Below are positions 8,117 through 16,913 of a DNA stretch of 64,000 bases, piece by piece. The stretch lies in contig JAFUZJ010000058.1 in NCBI GenBank assembly GCA_017476665.1, positions 35,589 through 99,588 of the forward strand, read 5' to 3'. Position numbers and translations under genes: made by a program. Within the stretch, counting starts at the first letter, position 1; the number at the start of each line of letters is the position of its first letter. The DNA comes from Lachnospiraceae bacterium. GTDB lineage: Bacteria; Bacillota; Clostridia; Lachnospirales; Lachnospiraceae. The notes under the pieces were generated by a model. That model did not search any database and had not been told where the DNA came from. It saw only the letters and a list, made by a program, of their open reading frames with translations.

Positions 8117-9132
8117 TTACTTTTTCTCCCCCTACGCTGTTCCCTGGCCTCATAATCCTCATAGGCCTTTACAATCTTCTGCACCAGAGGATGCCGCACC
8201 ACATCTTTACTGGTCAGATTGCAGAAAGCAATCCCCTCGATCTTATGTAGCACCCTTTGTGCCACATCCAGACCGGAAGTACTTCCCGAAGGCAGATCCT
8301 TTTGCGATGCATCACCGGTGACAACCACTTTGGAGCCAAACCCGATACGGGTCAAAAACATTTTCATCTGTGCAGGCGTGGTATTCTGCGCCTCGTCCAG
8401 AATAATATAGGCATTGTCCAAAGTGCGCCCTCTCATATATGCCAGAGGCGCCACCTCGATCAGCCCTTTCTCCATGTTTTTGGTAAAACCTTCCGCGCCC
8501 ATGATCTGATAAAGCGCGTCGTACAACGGACGAAGGTACGGGTCCACCTTGCTCTGCAGGTCTCCCGGAAGAAAGCCCAGCTTTTCTCCCGCCTCGATCG
8601 CCGGCCGGGTCAAAATGATGCGCTCCACTTCATTATTTTTGAAGGCAGTGATGGCCATTGCCATGGCAAGATAGGTTTTGCCAGTGCCCGCAGGCCCCAG
8701 CCCAAAAACGATCATATTCTTCCGAATGGCATCCACATAATTCTTCTGCCCCAGCGTCTTCGGTTTGATGGGCTTCCCGCTCACGGTATGGCAGATCAGA
8801 TCCGAGTCGATCTCCGTCAGGGCCTTTTCTTTGGATTCCTTTCCCATTGTGATGGCATAATCCACACTTTGTTCTTCAATCTCATTTCCCCGGTCCGACA
8901 GGATCGTGAGCTGCTGCAAAACCGATGCAGCCCGCTCCACCTGGTCCTGCTCTCCCGAAACCACCACATGACCGTTCCGGTCAACCACAGTTACATGAAA
9001 ATCCCGCTCCAGTTTCTTGATATAATTGTCCTGCATGCCGAATATCTTCCGCATATGTTCTGCCGGAATGTCTATATTCATGGAGAAAACCTTACCGGGC
9101 TCTCTCTCATTCTTCGTCATCTCCAATGTCAT
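8113..9132 (-). CDS. PhoH family ATPase
   Basis: A 339-residue cytosolic protein with an N-terminal KH-like segment (about 18-75) and a P-loop NTPase domain (Walker A GPAGTGKT at 146-153, Walker B YIILDEAQN). This fits PhoH-like/YbeZ proteins, which partner YbeY and are thought to act on RNA. The annotated start at 9132 has GGGGAGAG upstream and overlaps yqfD by 26 nt. A second ATG at 9081 (MNIDIPAEHM) has TAAGG at good spacing and matches the usual N-terminus of the family, so it may be the real start. The order yqfC-yqfD-phoH-ybeY is the classical Firmicute arrangement. Confidence 0.93.
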   Translation of the reverse strand: MTLEMTKNEREPGKVFSMNIDIPAEHMRKIFGMQDNYIKKLERDFHVTVVDRNGHVVVSGEQDQVERAASVLQQLTILSDRGNEIEEQSVDYAITMGKESKEKALTEIDSDLICHTVSGKPIKPKTLGQKNYVDAIRKNMIVFGLGPAGTGKTYLAMAMAITAFKNNEVERIILTRPAIEAGEKLGFLPGDLQSKVDPYLRPLYDALYQIMGAEGFTKNMEKGLIEVAPLAYMRGRTLDNAYIILDEAQNTTPAQMKMFLTRIGFGSKVVVTGDASQKDLPSGSTSGLDVAQRVLHKIEGIAFCNLTSKDVVRHPLVQKIVKAYEDYEAREQRRGRKSK

Positions 9133-10348
9133 GAACGTCTGTCTCTCCCCTGTCGATCTCGACCTGTCTGCCGGCTTTTTCCTGAACGGTAAAAGTCCCT
9201 CTTAAGACAAAGCCTTCTTTCTCAGTTTCTATTGTAACATCTTTTTCAATAATTTGTACCCCTTTTTGTTCTAAAGTTTGCAAAAATTGCGTTAATTCTT
9301 TTTCCAGAATTTCCCTTGCCGCCTCCCGGTCATACAAATGCTCCACATTCTGATATTCTCTGTAGGTATACGAGCCCAGAAATACCGGAATCCTGAGTTT
9401 CTCCAGGACCCCCGGCCTGCCGGACCGCATCAGACGGTCATACTGCAGAAAAGGTCGCTCTACCGGGATCTTATACTCTCCTTTTTTGCCGATCCTGATA
9501 AAATAGTGGACCTTTTCCCGGCCTGTATACAATTTCTCCATGTAATCATAGCCAAGCTCCGTTTCAAACAATTTGGTATGTTCTATCACGATATCCGCGT
9601 CCGCCTCCCGCAGGATATACTGTCTGACCGTTCCGTCTTCCTGATAGACCGGGACCTTGCCGTCCACCAGGACCGTGCCCCGCTCCACAACATCGCCGGC
9701 CTTGACCAACGGCACGCCGTTCCGCACCACGATGGAAACGATGACACCTTCGAATTCGGACACCAGATTTGTCCCGATTCGCTCCACAATCTCGTTTTCC
9801 GGAACCAGGACAGGTGCATCATTCTCTTTTACGGAGATCAGAAGCTTGGTTCCGTCCAATTTCACAGACGTCCAGATCACCATGGGAAACGTCCGACGGA
9901 TCTGTTTTTCCAGGGTCTCAATATCCAGATCCTTCTGCCACATTCCGGCCCTGACCTGATTTTCCTCCAAAAACGCCTCAATCTGATCGGACGTAACGCG
10001 ATGATTTCCGTCCAGCTCGATATCCCATACGAAATATCCGGACAGATACCAAAAAACAATGGCCAGAAAAAGCCCCAGCACAAACACACTGCGCTTCCGG
10101 ACAAAGGGCAACAAAAAAGGCAGTCCATTTCTTTCCAGAATGACTACCTTTGTCCTTGTCTTGCGCACGATTGCCTTCAGCCTGTAAAAACTTCGCAGAC
10201 TGACGCACATACAATAACCGTCTTTTTCCCGCATGATGTCCCAAAGCAGGATCTCCTTGTTTCCGCAGAGATTCATGAAACGTTCCGGTGAAAAGCCCGT
10301 CACGCGAATCCGCAGATACCCCTTGATATATCTCAAAATGTCAGGCAT
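9107..10348 (-). CDS. yqfD: Sporulation protein YqfD
   Basis: A 413-residue protein with the order typical of YqfD: a cytoplasmic N-terminal region, one transmembrane segment (about 88-106, FVLGLFLAIVFWYLSGYFV) and a large extracytoplasmic part. The start of the latter (WDIELDGNHRVTSDQI) resembles a POTRA/FtsQ-like fold. YqfD is a mother-cell sporulation protein in Bacillus subtilis required for engulfment-stage development. It lies directly after yqfC and overlaps phoH. Length fits the family. Confidence 0.92.
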   Translation of the reverse strand: MPDILRYIKGYLRIRVTGFSPERFMNLCGNKEILLWDIMREKDGYCMCVSLRSFYRLKAIVRKTRTKVVILERNGLPFLLPFVRKRSVFVLGLFLAIVFWYLSGYFVWDIELDGNHRVTSDQIEAFLEENQVRAGMWQKDLDIETLEKQIRRTFPMVIWTSVKLDGTKLLISVKENDAPVLVPENEIVERIGTNLVSEFEGVIVSIVVRNGVPLVKAGDVVERGTVLVDGKVPVYQEDGTVRQYILREADADIVIEHTKLFETELGYDYMEKLYTGREKVHYFIRIGKKGEYKIPVERPFLQYDRLMRSGRPGVLEKLRIPVFLGSYTYREYQNVEHLYDREAAREILEKELTQFLQTLEQKGVQIIEKDVTIETEKEGFVLRGTFTVQEKAGRQVEIDRGETDVHDIGDDEE

Positions 10349-10364
10349 AGGTAAGACTCCTTTT

Positions 10365-10664
10365 TCACAAATACCGGATACATTGAATACATCCGCTGAT
10401 CTTCATGTCCTCATTGGTATAGTAATCAATGGAAAGTCCTTTCCCCTCGAAACATGCCTGACAATTTTTGCCCTGCAGAAGGATCGTCTGATCTGTATAT
10501 TCCAAAAGCCCCCTGTAATTCTCCACCCATGCCTCCAGATTTCCCGTCATCGTGATCCGCATGGCCCCCATACAGACATCCTTCGGCAGCTGCAGAGATT
10601 CCAGCAATTTGGCCTTTTTTTGTATTTTTTCCTGTTTTGATTCCGATAATTTACGCGCTCTCAT
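10365..10664 (-). CDS. yqfC: Sporulation protein YqfC (YabP/YqfC family)
   Basis: A 99-residue protein. LQLPKDVCMGAMRITMTGNLEAW (written here as two joined parts, LQLPKDVCMG and AMRITMTGNLEAW, about 24-46) and the later GLSIDYYTNEDMKISGCI are the core of the YabP/YqfC beta-sheet domain. The start at 10664 (MRARKLSESKQ) gives the family's normal length; the ORF extends further upstream into the pyrimidine phosphorylase end. The ribosome binding site is weak, so translation may be coupled to upstream reading. Proteins of this family support spore coat or envelope development. The next gene is yqfD, 16 nt away. Confidence 0.88.
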   Translation of the reverse strand: MRARKLSESKQEKIQKKAKLLESLQLPKDVCMGAMRITMTGNLEAWVENYRGLLEYTDQTILLQGKNCQACFEGKGLSIDYYTNEDMKISGCIQCIRYL

Positions 10665-10686
10665 ACTAACAGGATATGGTTCGGGA

Positions 10687-11991
10687 TCAGATAATATGCT
10701 TGATGATGCCTGACCTTTTTTCCGGCTTCTCCTCACTGATCCGGTAAGCAGCCAGAAATCTCTTTTCGGCAGCCTCCAGCTTCCGACTGTCATTGCCATG
10801 CAGAAAAGCTAACGGCTCCCCTTTTTCTACGGGATCACCGACCTTTTTCTCCAAAATAAGCCCTACGGAAAGATCGATCTCGCTCTCCTTGGTCTCCCGT
10901 CCGCCGCCCAGCAGCAACGAACAGATCCCGATCTCATCGCAGGCAATCTGCTGCACAAATCCGCTCTGTGGCGCAGGAACAGGCTGAATGATGGTCGCTT
11001 TCGGCAAAAGCTCCGGATCATAGACCGCGGCGCTGTCACCGCCCTGTGCCTCCACAAACGACGCCAATTTCTTTAACGCACTGCCGTCCGCAATGACCGC
11101 CTCCAGCTTCTGCCTGGCTTCTTCGGTTGTCTGAGCCTTTCCTCCCGCGAGCAGCATCTGACTGCCCAACGTCAGACAAAGCTCCACAAAATCCTCCGGC
11201 CCCTGTCCCTGTAAAGTCGCGATTGCCTCCTTTACCTCCAACGCATTGCCGACCGCCCGTCCCAGCGGCTGATCCATATCGGAGATCACGGCGATCGTCC
11301 GCCTGCCCGCCGCATTGCCGATGTCCACCATCTCGTGTGCCAGCGCCAGCGCATCCTCCTCTTTCTTCATAAATGCGCCGCTTCCGGTCTTCACATCCAG
11401 CACAATGGCATCCGCCCCCGCCGCCAGCTTCTTGCTCATGATAGAGCTGGCAATCAGAGACATATTATCCACCGTGGCCGTCACATCCCGCAAAGCATAC
11501 AGCTTCTTGTCTGCCGGCGCCAGATCCGCCGTCTGCCCCATGATCGCAATGCCGATTCGATTCACATTCTCTATGAATTGATCCGTGGATATGGAGGTGG
11601 AAAAACCGGGAAAGCTCTCCAATTTGTCAATGGTTCCGCCGGTATGTCCCAGCCCTCTGCCGCTCATTTTCGCCACGGGAATACCGCAGGTCGCCACCAT
11701 AGGAGTCAACGCCAATGATATCTTGTCGCCCACACCGCCGGTGCTGTGCTTATCCACCTTAATGCCCTTGATCGCCGACAGATCCAGCATATCTCCGCTG
11801 TGCGCCATGGCCATGGTCAGCGCATGGGTCTCCGCCTTGGTCATCTTCTGAAAATAAATCGCCATCATCAGCGCAGAAACCTGATAGTCCGGGATCTCCC
11901 CCTTGGTATAGCCCTCGATAAAAAAGTCGATTGCTTCCTTGGAAAGCTCGCCGCCATTCCGTTTTTTCATGATGATATCATACATCCGCAT
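10687..11991 (-). CDS. pdp: Pyrimidine-nucleoside phosphorylase
   Basis: A 434-residue enzyme of the thymidine/pyrimidine phosphorylase family, which cleaves uridine or thymidine with phosphate to give the base and (deoxy)ribose-1-phosphate. The signature [17 protein letters not shown] (about 109-125) and [17 protein letters not shown] (about 80-96) form the phosphate and base site. [11 protein letters not shown] is also conserved. Length matches Firmicute Pdp. GGAGG precedes the ATG by 8 nt. The gene sits 22 nt before yqfC, so it probably leads the yqf operon. The fold-back element at 12025-12253 lies in its upstream region. Confidence 0.94.
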   Translation of the reverse strand: MRMYDIIMKKRNGGELSKEAIDFFIEGYTKGEIPDYQVSALMMAIYFQKMTKAETHALTMAMAHSGDMLDLSAIKGIKVDKHSTGGVGDKISLALTPMVATCGIPVAKMSGRGLGHTGGTIDKLESFPGFSTSISTDQFIENVNRIGIAIMGQTADLAPADKKLYALRDVTATVDNMSLIASSIMSKKLAAGADAIVLDVKTGSGAFMKKEEDALALAHEMVDIGNAAGRRTIAVISDMDQPLGRAVGNALEVKEAIATLQGQGPEDFVELCLTLGSQMLLAGGKAQTTEEARQKLEAVIADGSALKKLASFVEAQGGDSAAVYDPELLPKATIIQPVPAPQSGFVQQIACDEIGICSLLLGGGRETKESEIDLSVGLILEKKVGDPVEKGEPLAFLHGNDSRKLEAAEKRFLAAYRISEEKPEKRSGIIKHII

Positions 11992-12012
11992 TGCATGTAC
12001 CTCCTTCCATGC

Positions 12013-12024
12013 ATTTTGCTATCC
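12013..12024. repeat. Left direct repeat flanking the fold-back element
   Basis: ATTTTGCTATCC, identical to 12254-12265 on the other side of the fold-back element. It is a candidate target-site duplication. Confidence 0.65.
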
Positions 12025-12253
12025 TGGGTAATTGCAAAACTCTACTTCTTGGCAAGTGTCACCCGGCACATTGTATATTTCAACACAGGGACGCTTCTCG
12101 CAAAGCAATCAAAAATTGCTTTTGGTTTCGGACGTAGTAGTACTAAGGTGCTAAAGTACAGCACCTTAGTACCAACGTCCTCAAACGCCCTGCTTATGAA
12201 ATATACAATATGCCGGGTTTGTTACTAAAAAAACTGAGTTTCGCAATTACCTT
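12025..12253. mobile_element. MITE-like fold-back element (about 229 bp)
   Basis: The ends are imperfect inverted repeats: GGTAATTGCAAAACTC at 12027-12042 against the reverse complement of GAGTTTCGCAATTACC at 12236-12251, one mismatch. Moving inward, CCCGGCACATTGTATATTTCA on the left (20 of 21 positions) matches the mirror of TGAAATATACAATATGCCGGG on the right. The centre is a perfect 13-bp hairpin (GTACTAAGGTGCT, 12140-12152 with 12160-12172, 7-nt loop). The left arm carries an extra hairpin (AAAGCAAT/ATTGCTTT, 12102-12122). There is no coding capacity. The element is flanked by a 12-bp direct repeat. It may also act as an RNA hairpin between the Uma2 gene and pdp. Confidence 0.7.
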
Positions 12254-12265
12254 ATTTTGCTATCC
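12254..12265. repeat. Right direct repeat flanking the fold-back element
   Basis: ATTTTGCTATCC, a perfect 12-bp match to 12013-12024. Confidence 0.65.
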
Positions 12266-12331
12266 CTCTGTAAATTATTATAACGGCAATAACGACAAAT
12301 GTCATTAACATTTCTATTTTAACGCTTATTT

Positions 12332-12979
12332 TTACTTCTCCAAAAAGCAATATTTTTCATAAATCTGTTGAAAGTCAATGCAGCATTTTCCACCCCATAT
12401 TCCGACCGGCACCTTATCCTGAAACGAATATTCCTTCGGGACAACATCTGCGCCGCTCTCGAAATCATATACCTGTATCTTCTTTTCCTTCGGAAACAGA
12501 ATCCAGTACTCGCGGACTCCAGCCTCAAAATATAGCTTCTTCTTGATATGCACGTCTGTCATCCAGTTGCTCTCCGATACAACCTCTATTGCCAGATCCG
12601 GTTGCCCTACTAGCCGTTCCCTGGTGAGCCGTTTTCTGTCACATACCACAAGCACATCCGGCTGTACCATTGTTTTATCATCCGCGAACAGCTGCACATC
12701 CGTGGGAGCATTAAGCACAATGCAGTCCCCGCCATTTTGGTCAACATAGTTTCCAAGCATTTGCCCAACCTGATGCGCGATCACCTGATGGATCACCGTC
12801 GGTGCCGCCATGTCATAAAACACTCCATTGATCAATTCTACCCGGGCTCCTTCCGGAAGACTCAGATAGTCGGCCAATGTCTTCGGTGTTGTATCTGTCT
12901 CATACGCCAGCGCAGCTTCACCGACTCCTTTCTTTTCCCCATTTTCCTGCTGAAAGTCATACGTTGTGTCCTTATTCAT
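12332..12979 (-). CDS. Uma2 family endonuclease-like protein
   Basis: A 215-residue protein of the Uma2 (DUF820) group, which has a PD-(D/E)XK nuclease fold. Visible family motifs: LSLPEGARVELINGVFYDMAAP (given as LSLPEGARVEL plus INGVFYDMAAP, about 35-56), VQPDVLVVCD (about 132-141) and PDLAIEVVSESN (about 154-165). The last two hold the acidic catalytic positions. The ATG at 12979 is chosen over an upstream ATG (13039) because AAGGAGG precedes it with ideal spacing. The biological role of Uma2 proteins is unclear; they are abundant in mobile-element-rich genomes. It has its own near-consensus promoter with repeated motifs around it. Confidence 0.83.
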   Translation of the reverse strand: MNKDTTYDFQQENGEKKGVGEAALAYETDTTPKTLADYLSLPEGARVELINGVFYDMAAPTVIHQVIAHQVGQMLGNYVDQNGGDCIVLNAPTDVQLFADDKTMVQPDVLVVCDRKRLTRERLVGQPDLAIEVVSESNWMTDVHIKKKLYFEAGVREYWILFPKEKKIQVYDFESGADVVPKEYSFQDKVPVGIWGGKCCIDFQQIYEKYCFLEK

Positions 12980-13031
12980 ACTATTATCCTCCTTGTGATT
13001 AAATTTTGATATCTTTGGAAAAATCGGCTGA

Positions 13032-13043
13032 AATGCCATTTAA
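13032..13043. repeat. Direct repeat AATGCCATTTAA, copy 1
   Basis: A 12-bp repeat identical to 13075-13086. This copy lies about 20-30 nt downstream of the predicted transcription start of the Uma2 gene, in its leader. It is a possible operator half. Confidence 0.5.
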
Positions 13044-13069
13044 ATGCTTATGCGCTTTAGATATTTTGT

Positions 13070-13098
13070 ATTATAATGCCATTTAATCATTATGTCAA
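13070..13098 (-). promoter_or_regulatory. Consensus sigma-A promoter for the Uma2 gene, with repeat in spacer
   Basis: On the minus strand: TTGACA (13093-13098), 17-nt spacer, TATAAT (13070-13075). Both hexamers are perfect. The second copy of the 12-bp repeat AATGCCATTTAA (13075-13086) lies within the spacer, so a repressor there would block RNA polymerase. Confidence 0.85.
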
Positions 13099-13130
13099 TC
13101 ATATATTCTATAATTCAAAATAATCTGATG

Positions 13131-14273
13131 TCAGAGTCTTTGAATTATAAAATTATCCGCCAGCAGCACCCAGTTCGCCCGAAACCACTGCATGATCTGC
13201 CAATAACCGCACCCTCTGAGTCCATATTCTTTGATCAGATCAAACCGCGCCTGCATGCTGCGCACATCCTCAAACCACACTTCATGCTCCACGCCGGTTC
13301 GATTGTCAAAGTACGTAAAATAAGGACTCTGTGCGATCTCGTCAAACTGAATATCCGCGCCCCGCTCCACCGCGATCCGCACAGCCTCCACATTGCCGAT
13401 GGAATCCGCCTTTGTCACACCGCGTTCAAAGGGCAGCGGCCAGTCATAGCCGTAATTGGGAATCCCTAGGTCAATTTTCGCCGCAGGAATCTCCTCCAAC
13501 GCATATTCCACCACCCGACGCACCTGATTTAACGGTGCCACCGCCATAGGCGGGCCGTAGGTATAACCCCACTCATAAGTCATCAGCAGCACATGATCCG
13601 CCACAGCGCCCAAGCCGCCGTAATCTTTGCCCTGATACAGCAAGCCCTCCTGGTCAGCGGAAACCTTGGGCGCCAGCGCCACCGAGGTCCGATACCCGTA
13701 TGCTCGCATGGTATCCGCCACCTGCCGCACAAATCCCGTAAAGGCGTCCCTGTCCTGCGCCCGGATATATTCAAAATCAATGTTGACCCCCTGATATCCT
13801 TTTTGCTCCATGACCGCCAACAGGTTTTGGATCAGATTTTGCGTGTAAATCGGATTGTTCACCACGGAACTGATGAGATTATTGTTAAATCGGCCGTCCG
13901 GTCCAAGCGGCGTCAGCGTCAGGATCGGCGCCACCTCTTTCGCCCAAGCCGCGGTGATCATCCACGTCTCATCCAGTTCCGGCGCCAACAGCTCTCCATA
14001 ACTTGTAAAACCATAGGAAAAAATCGGCAATTCCGACAGATACGGCAGTGTCTGCTCCAATACCCAGCGGCTGATAAACGGATAAGCATAGCCGCTGACA
14101 TAAATATTTCTGTCTGGTCCCCCGCTCCCATCCGAAATCAAAAGAGCTTGCCCGACAGCAAGCTCATAAGGATAGATCAACTGATTGTCCAAAGCAATCT
14201 GATAAGTGGAAACACCGGTTTTCCCTGCAATTTCATTCAATGTGTCACCGGGTTGTACCACATAAATCCGCAT
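13131..14273 (-). CDS. LysM-GH18 spore peptidoglycan hydrolase (YaaH/SleL-like)
   Basis: A 380-residue protein. An N-terminal LysM domain (about 1-47; VVQPGDTLNEIAGKTGVS) is followed by a glycosyl hydrolase 18 domain with the family's active-site strand GVNIDFEYI, where the glutamate is the catalytic acid. This architecture is that of YaaH and SleL, cortical-fragment lyases or N-acetylglucosaminidases of spores. No signal peptide is visible, as is usual for spore-assembled members. The start at ATG 14273 (MRIYVVQPG) has GGGGA upstream. Only one LysM is seen where YaaH has two. It lies alone between the Uma2 gene and the XRE regulator. Confidence 0.9.
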   Translation of the reverse strand: MRIYVVQPGDTLNEIAGKTGVSTYQIALDNQLIYPYELAVGQALLISDGSGGPDRNIYVSGYAYPFISRWVLEQTLPYLSELPIFSYGFTSYGELLAPELDETWMITAAWAKEVAPILTLTPLGPDGRFNNNLISSVVNNPIYTQNLIQNLLAVMEQKGYQGVNIDFEYIRAQDRDAFTGFVRQVADTMRAYGYRTSVALAPKVSADQEGLLYQGKDYGGLGAVADHVLLMTYEWGYTYGPPMAVAPLNQVRRVVEYALEEIPAAKIDLGIPNYGYDWPLPFERGVTKADSIGNVEAVRIAVERGADIQFDEIAQSPYFTYFDNRTGVEHEVWFEDVRSMQARFDLIKEYGLRGCGYWQIMQWFRANWVLLADNFIIQRL

Positions 14274-14359
14274 AACATTCCCCAATCTTGTTTCTTGTCA
14301 AAGACGTTGGAATATTATATGCCAAAGATGGAAAAATGATATCAGAACTTAGTCAGGCT

Positions 14360-15199
14360 TCACCACGTCCATGCCCCAATTTCACCATTATTTCCTTCAC
14401 CGGAAACCTGCATTTCCCCAATCAGGCAGGAAGCAAGATTTTCCCCATCCGAAACCTCCAGAGTAAAGCAATAATCAACATGCCAGTTTTCCACATCAAA
14501 CGAAAAACCATATCTGCCGCCCTCATAGACAGCCGGAACAGATATTTTCCGATCCTCATAACTGATATACACGGTATAAACAGCATCCGATAAATAAGAT
14601 GTGATAAAGCTCAAATAGGCAGTCTTTCCCTTGGCATAATCCATTCTGAAATCTGTTACCGCAATTGAATCTGGAAAAGAAGGGGCCTGTAAATCCGCCA
14701 ATGAGTTGGCTGATAAAGCTGTTGATGATTCCGATACTGTTTCCGACGCTTCTCCCGGTCTTGGCACATCAATGCTTGCGGCAATATTACTTGCAGAATT
14801 TGTGGGTGTCGGCAGCATCCTGCCCGCCAGAAAACCGCATAATGCAAATAATACGCAAAAAATGACTGATTGTGAGAATCGTATATTTCTAAATCTGCCT
14901 TTAGCATCTTTGGCTTCAATATATTTGCTTTCAGGGGATTTGCTTTCAGAATCTTTTCCCGAAGCCTCCTCATTTTTATTTGCCGCAACGCTTCGACCAA
15001 TATATCCCTCCCTGCCGCACAGTTCGTCCATACTCACCTCCAGCACATCCGCTAATGCTGATAACCGTACCATATCGGGCACGGTTTCCGCATTTTCCCA
15101 CTTGGATACCGCCTGTCTGGACACATTGACTTTCTCTGCCAACTGTTCCTGAGAAAATCCCCTTAGTTTTCTGAATTTTACCAGGTTCTCATGAAACAT
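14360..15199 (-). CDS. Membrane-anchored XRE-family transcriptional regulator
   Basis: A 279-residue protein. Residues about 4-60 form a Cro/CI-type helix-turn-helix (FSQEQLAEKVNVSRQAVSKWENAETVPD). One hydrophobic helix (about 106-124, SVIFCVLFALCGFLAGRML) follows a polar linker. The C-terminal part is predicted extracytoplasmic and ends with a beta-rich stretch. This suggests a one-component regulator sensing an outside signal. Among in-frame starts, the ATG at 15199 has GAGGTGA at good distance; upstream GTG and ATG codons lie inside the ribosome binding site. A TGG-TATAAT element lies upstream. Targets are unknown. Confidence 0.82.
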   Translation of the reverse strand: MFHENLVKFRKLRGFSQEQLAEKVNVSRQAVSKWENAETVPDMVRLSALADVLEVSMDELCGREGYIGRSVAANKNEEASGKDSESKSPESKYIEAKDAKGRFRNIRFSQSVIFCVLFALCGFLAGRMLPTPTNSASNIAASIDVPRPGEASETVSESSTALSANSLADLQAPSFPDSIAVTDFRMDYAKGKTAYLSFITSYLSDAVYTVYISYEDRKISVPAVYEGGRYGFSFDVENWHVDYCFTLEVSDGENLASCLIGEMQVSGEGNNGEIGAWTW

Positions 15200-15222
15200 C
15201 ACCATCACCTCTTTTCAAGGCA

Positions 15223-15231
15223 ATTATACCA
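15223..15231 (-). promoter_or_regulatory. Extended -10 promoter element for the XRE regulator
   Basis: Minus strand TGG-TATAAT (TATAAT at 15223-15228) about 24 nt before the regulator's ATG. There is no good -35 hexamer at 17 nt, which fits an extended -10 promoter. Confidence 0.5.
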
Positions 15232-15338
15232 TATATGCAGCTTACAAACCAGCAACCCAGCTTTACATTTCTGCACATTTCCGCACTTTCAGGTTGCATT
15301 CTCACATTTATATATATAGAAATATAAAAATAGCATCA

Positions 15339-16049
15339 TTATCTTTTTTTCAGTCCAATCACCATATGCTTCTGAATCTTCTCCTCGGTATAGACATACA
15401 CCAACACCACCCGCTCTCCGTCGAAATCCTTTACATACAGATCAAAATCCGCCGCCTCATCATACAATCCGGTCAGTCTGTAATTGTGCTCGTTCCAGTT
15501 GTTGTAAGTATACTTTACGATATCTGCCTTATGATTGTCCTGATGAGATATTTTTTCAAAATACAGTGCCTTCCTGCCATGTCTCAAGAGCTTGAAATAA
15601 TGATCCGCTTCGTCATGCCCGGACTCATACGCTTCATGGAATCTTTCCACAAAACTCTCAAAATCCCTGAACTCTTTTAACGCATCCCGGGTTCTCTGCG
15701 CACTCTCCTCGCATTTGACCGCCCAGGCCGCTTTATACTCGGCGATCCGCTGCTTGATAAACAGCTGTTGGGAATGATCCGCTACGCCCAAAGCCTTCGT
15801 GAGCATCACACTCTCCAGGCTGATCTCACGATACGGAGGACAGGGCTCCTGCTCCATCAGGCGCTCCATATAAAATCTGGCGTATGCCCACCATGCGCCG
15901 AACTTCTCCGGATACTCTGCCGTCAGTGAATGATAGCCTGCTTCCGCTCGTTCCAACTCTCCGTTCTTTTCATATTCCCTGGATTCTTCCAATTTCTTTT
16001 GATAATCAGACTCCATCGCAGAGTCGGTCTCTTGTATGATTTGTTCCAC
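15339..16049 (-). CDS. Unassigned soluble protein with TPR-like N-terminus
   Basis: A 236-residue protein without signal peptide or membrane segments. The first 80 residues are helical and include YEKNGELERAEAGYHSL and YPEKFGAWWAYARFY, which look like one or two tetratricopeptide-type helices. The rest mixes helices with a C-terminal beta stretch (FDLYVKDFDGERVVLVYVYT). It starts at GTG 16049, supported by AAGGAGG 8 nt upstream. It lies 18 nt after the broken YitT gene, so it may have been cotranscribed with the transporter/kinase/YitT group. I do not recognise a family. Confidence 0.65.
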   Translation of the reverse strand: MEQIIQETDSAMESDYQKKLEESREYEKNGELERAEAGYHSLTAEYPEKFGAWWAYARFYMERLMEQEPCPPYREISLESVMLTKALGVADHSQQLFIKQRIAEYKAAWAVKCEESAQRTRDALKEFRDFESFVERFHEAYESGHDEADHYFKLLRHGRKALYFEKISHQDNHKADIVKYTYNNWNEHNYRLTGLYDEAADFDLYVKDFDGERVVLVYVYTEEKIQKHMVIGLKKR

Positions 16050-16067
16050 AGTTTATTCCTCCTTGTA

Positions 16068-16913
16068 CTATCTCAATATTTCATCAATCGTGGAAACCGT
16101 ACTGAAGGTTCCCTTATTTTGGGCAATGATCTCCTTGATCTTCTGCACTTCGAAATAGTTCACATAGCAGATTAAAGTTTTATTTTCACCTGCAATCGCT
16201 CCGTAAGAATTCATGATCGTACAGGTCTTATTCAGTTCCTCCTTGATCGCCATGACCAGTTCATCCGGATCTTTTGTGATGATCGTCACCTGTTTGATCG
16301 CTTCATAATGATCCGTAAACCGGTTGATCACCGAAGTTGCCACCACATAGACCAGCAGACTCATCAACGCAGCATTCCGATTGATCAGTGCAAACACCGC
16401 CATGTAGACACAGGCATTAAAAAAGATCAATATGTACGTCATACTAAAGTTTTTTCCAGACTGATCAAACAGCTTTTTGATTCAAATATTCGCAAAAATC
16501 TCCGAACCGTCTATACAGCCTCCGTTTTTCAGGATCAAGGCAAGCCCGGCCCCCAGGATTGCTCCCCCGAATACTACCGCCAGGAAATGTTCTGTATTCA
16601 GCTCAAACGGTATCTTCTCAAAGATTTCCAGCCCCACCGTATAGACCAGGCTCCCCAGTAATGCTTTCAATCCGAATTTCTTTCCCAGCATGACTGTCCC
16701 GGCGATCAAAAAAGGGACAAAGATCACCGCCACACACAGTGACAGCTTAAAACCGGTCAACATGCTGATGACGATTGCAATACCCGCGGTACCATAGTCG
16801 ATGGCATCATTCGGGATCAGGATACAGACCACCGAAAAGCTGGCCATCAGCGCACCGATAACAATCATCAAGCAGGACAGGATTTCTTCAAATTTTTTAC
16901 TGATCGCCCACAC
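16068..16913 (-). pseudogene. YitT family membrane protein, split by an in-frame TGA
   Basis: Two ORFs in the same frame together make a full-length YitT-like protein (about 281 codons). The 5' part (GTG at 16913) encodes about five hydrophobic segments and the conserved GGCIDGSEIFANI. It then meets TGA at 16482-16484. The next codons (IKKLFDQSGKNFS) continue in frame through an ATG at 16442 into the remaining membrane segment and the C-terminal DUF2179 domain (QVTIITKDPDELVMAIKEEL). No ribosome binding site precedes 16442. A nonsense mutation such as CGA to TGA is the simplest reading; sequencing error or readthrough is possible. The gene overlaps the cytidylate-kinase-like gene by 17 nt. 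Confidence 0.85.
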
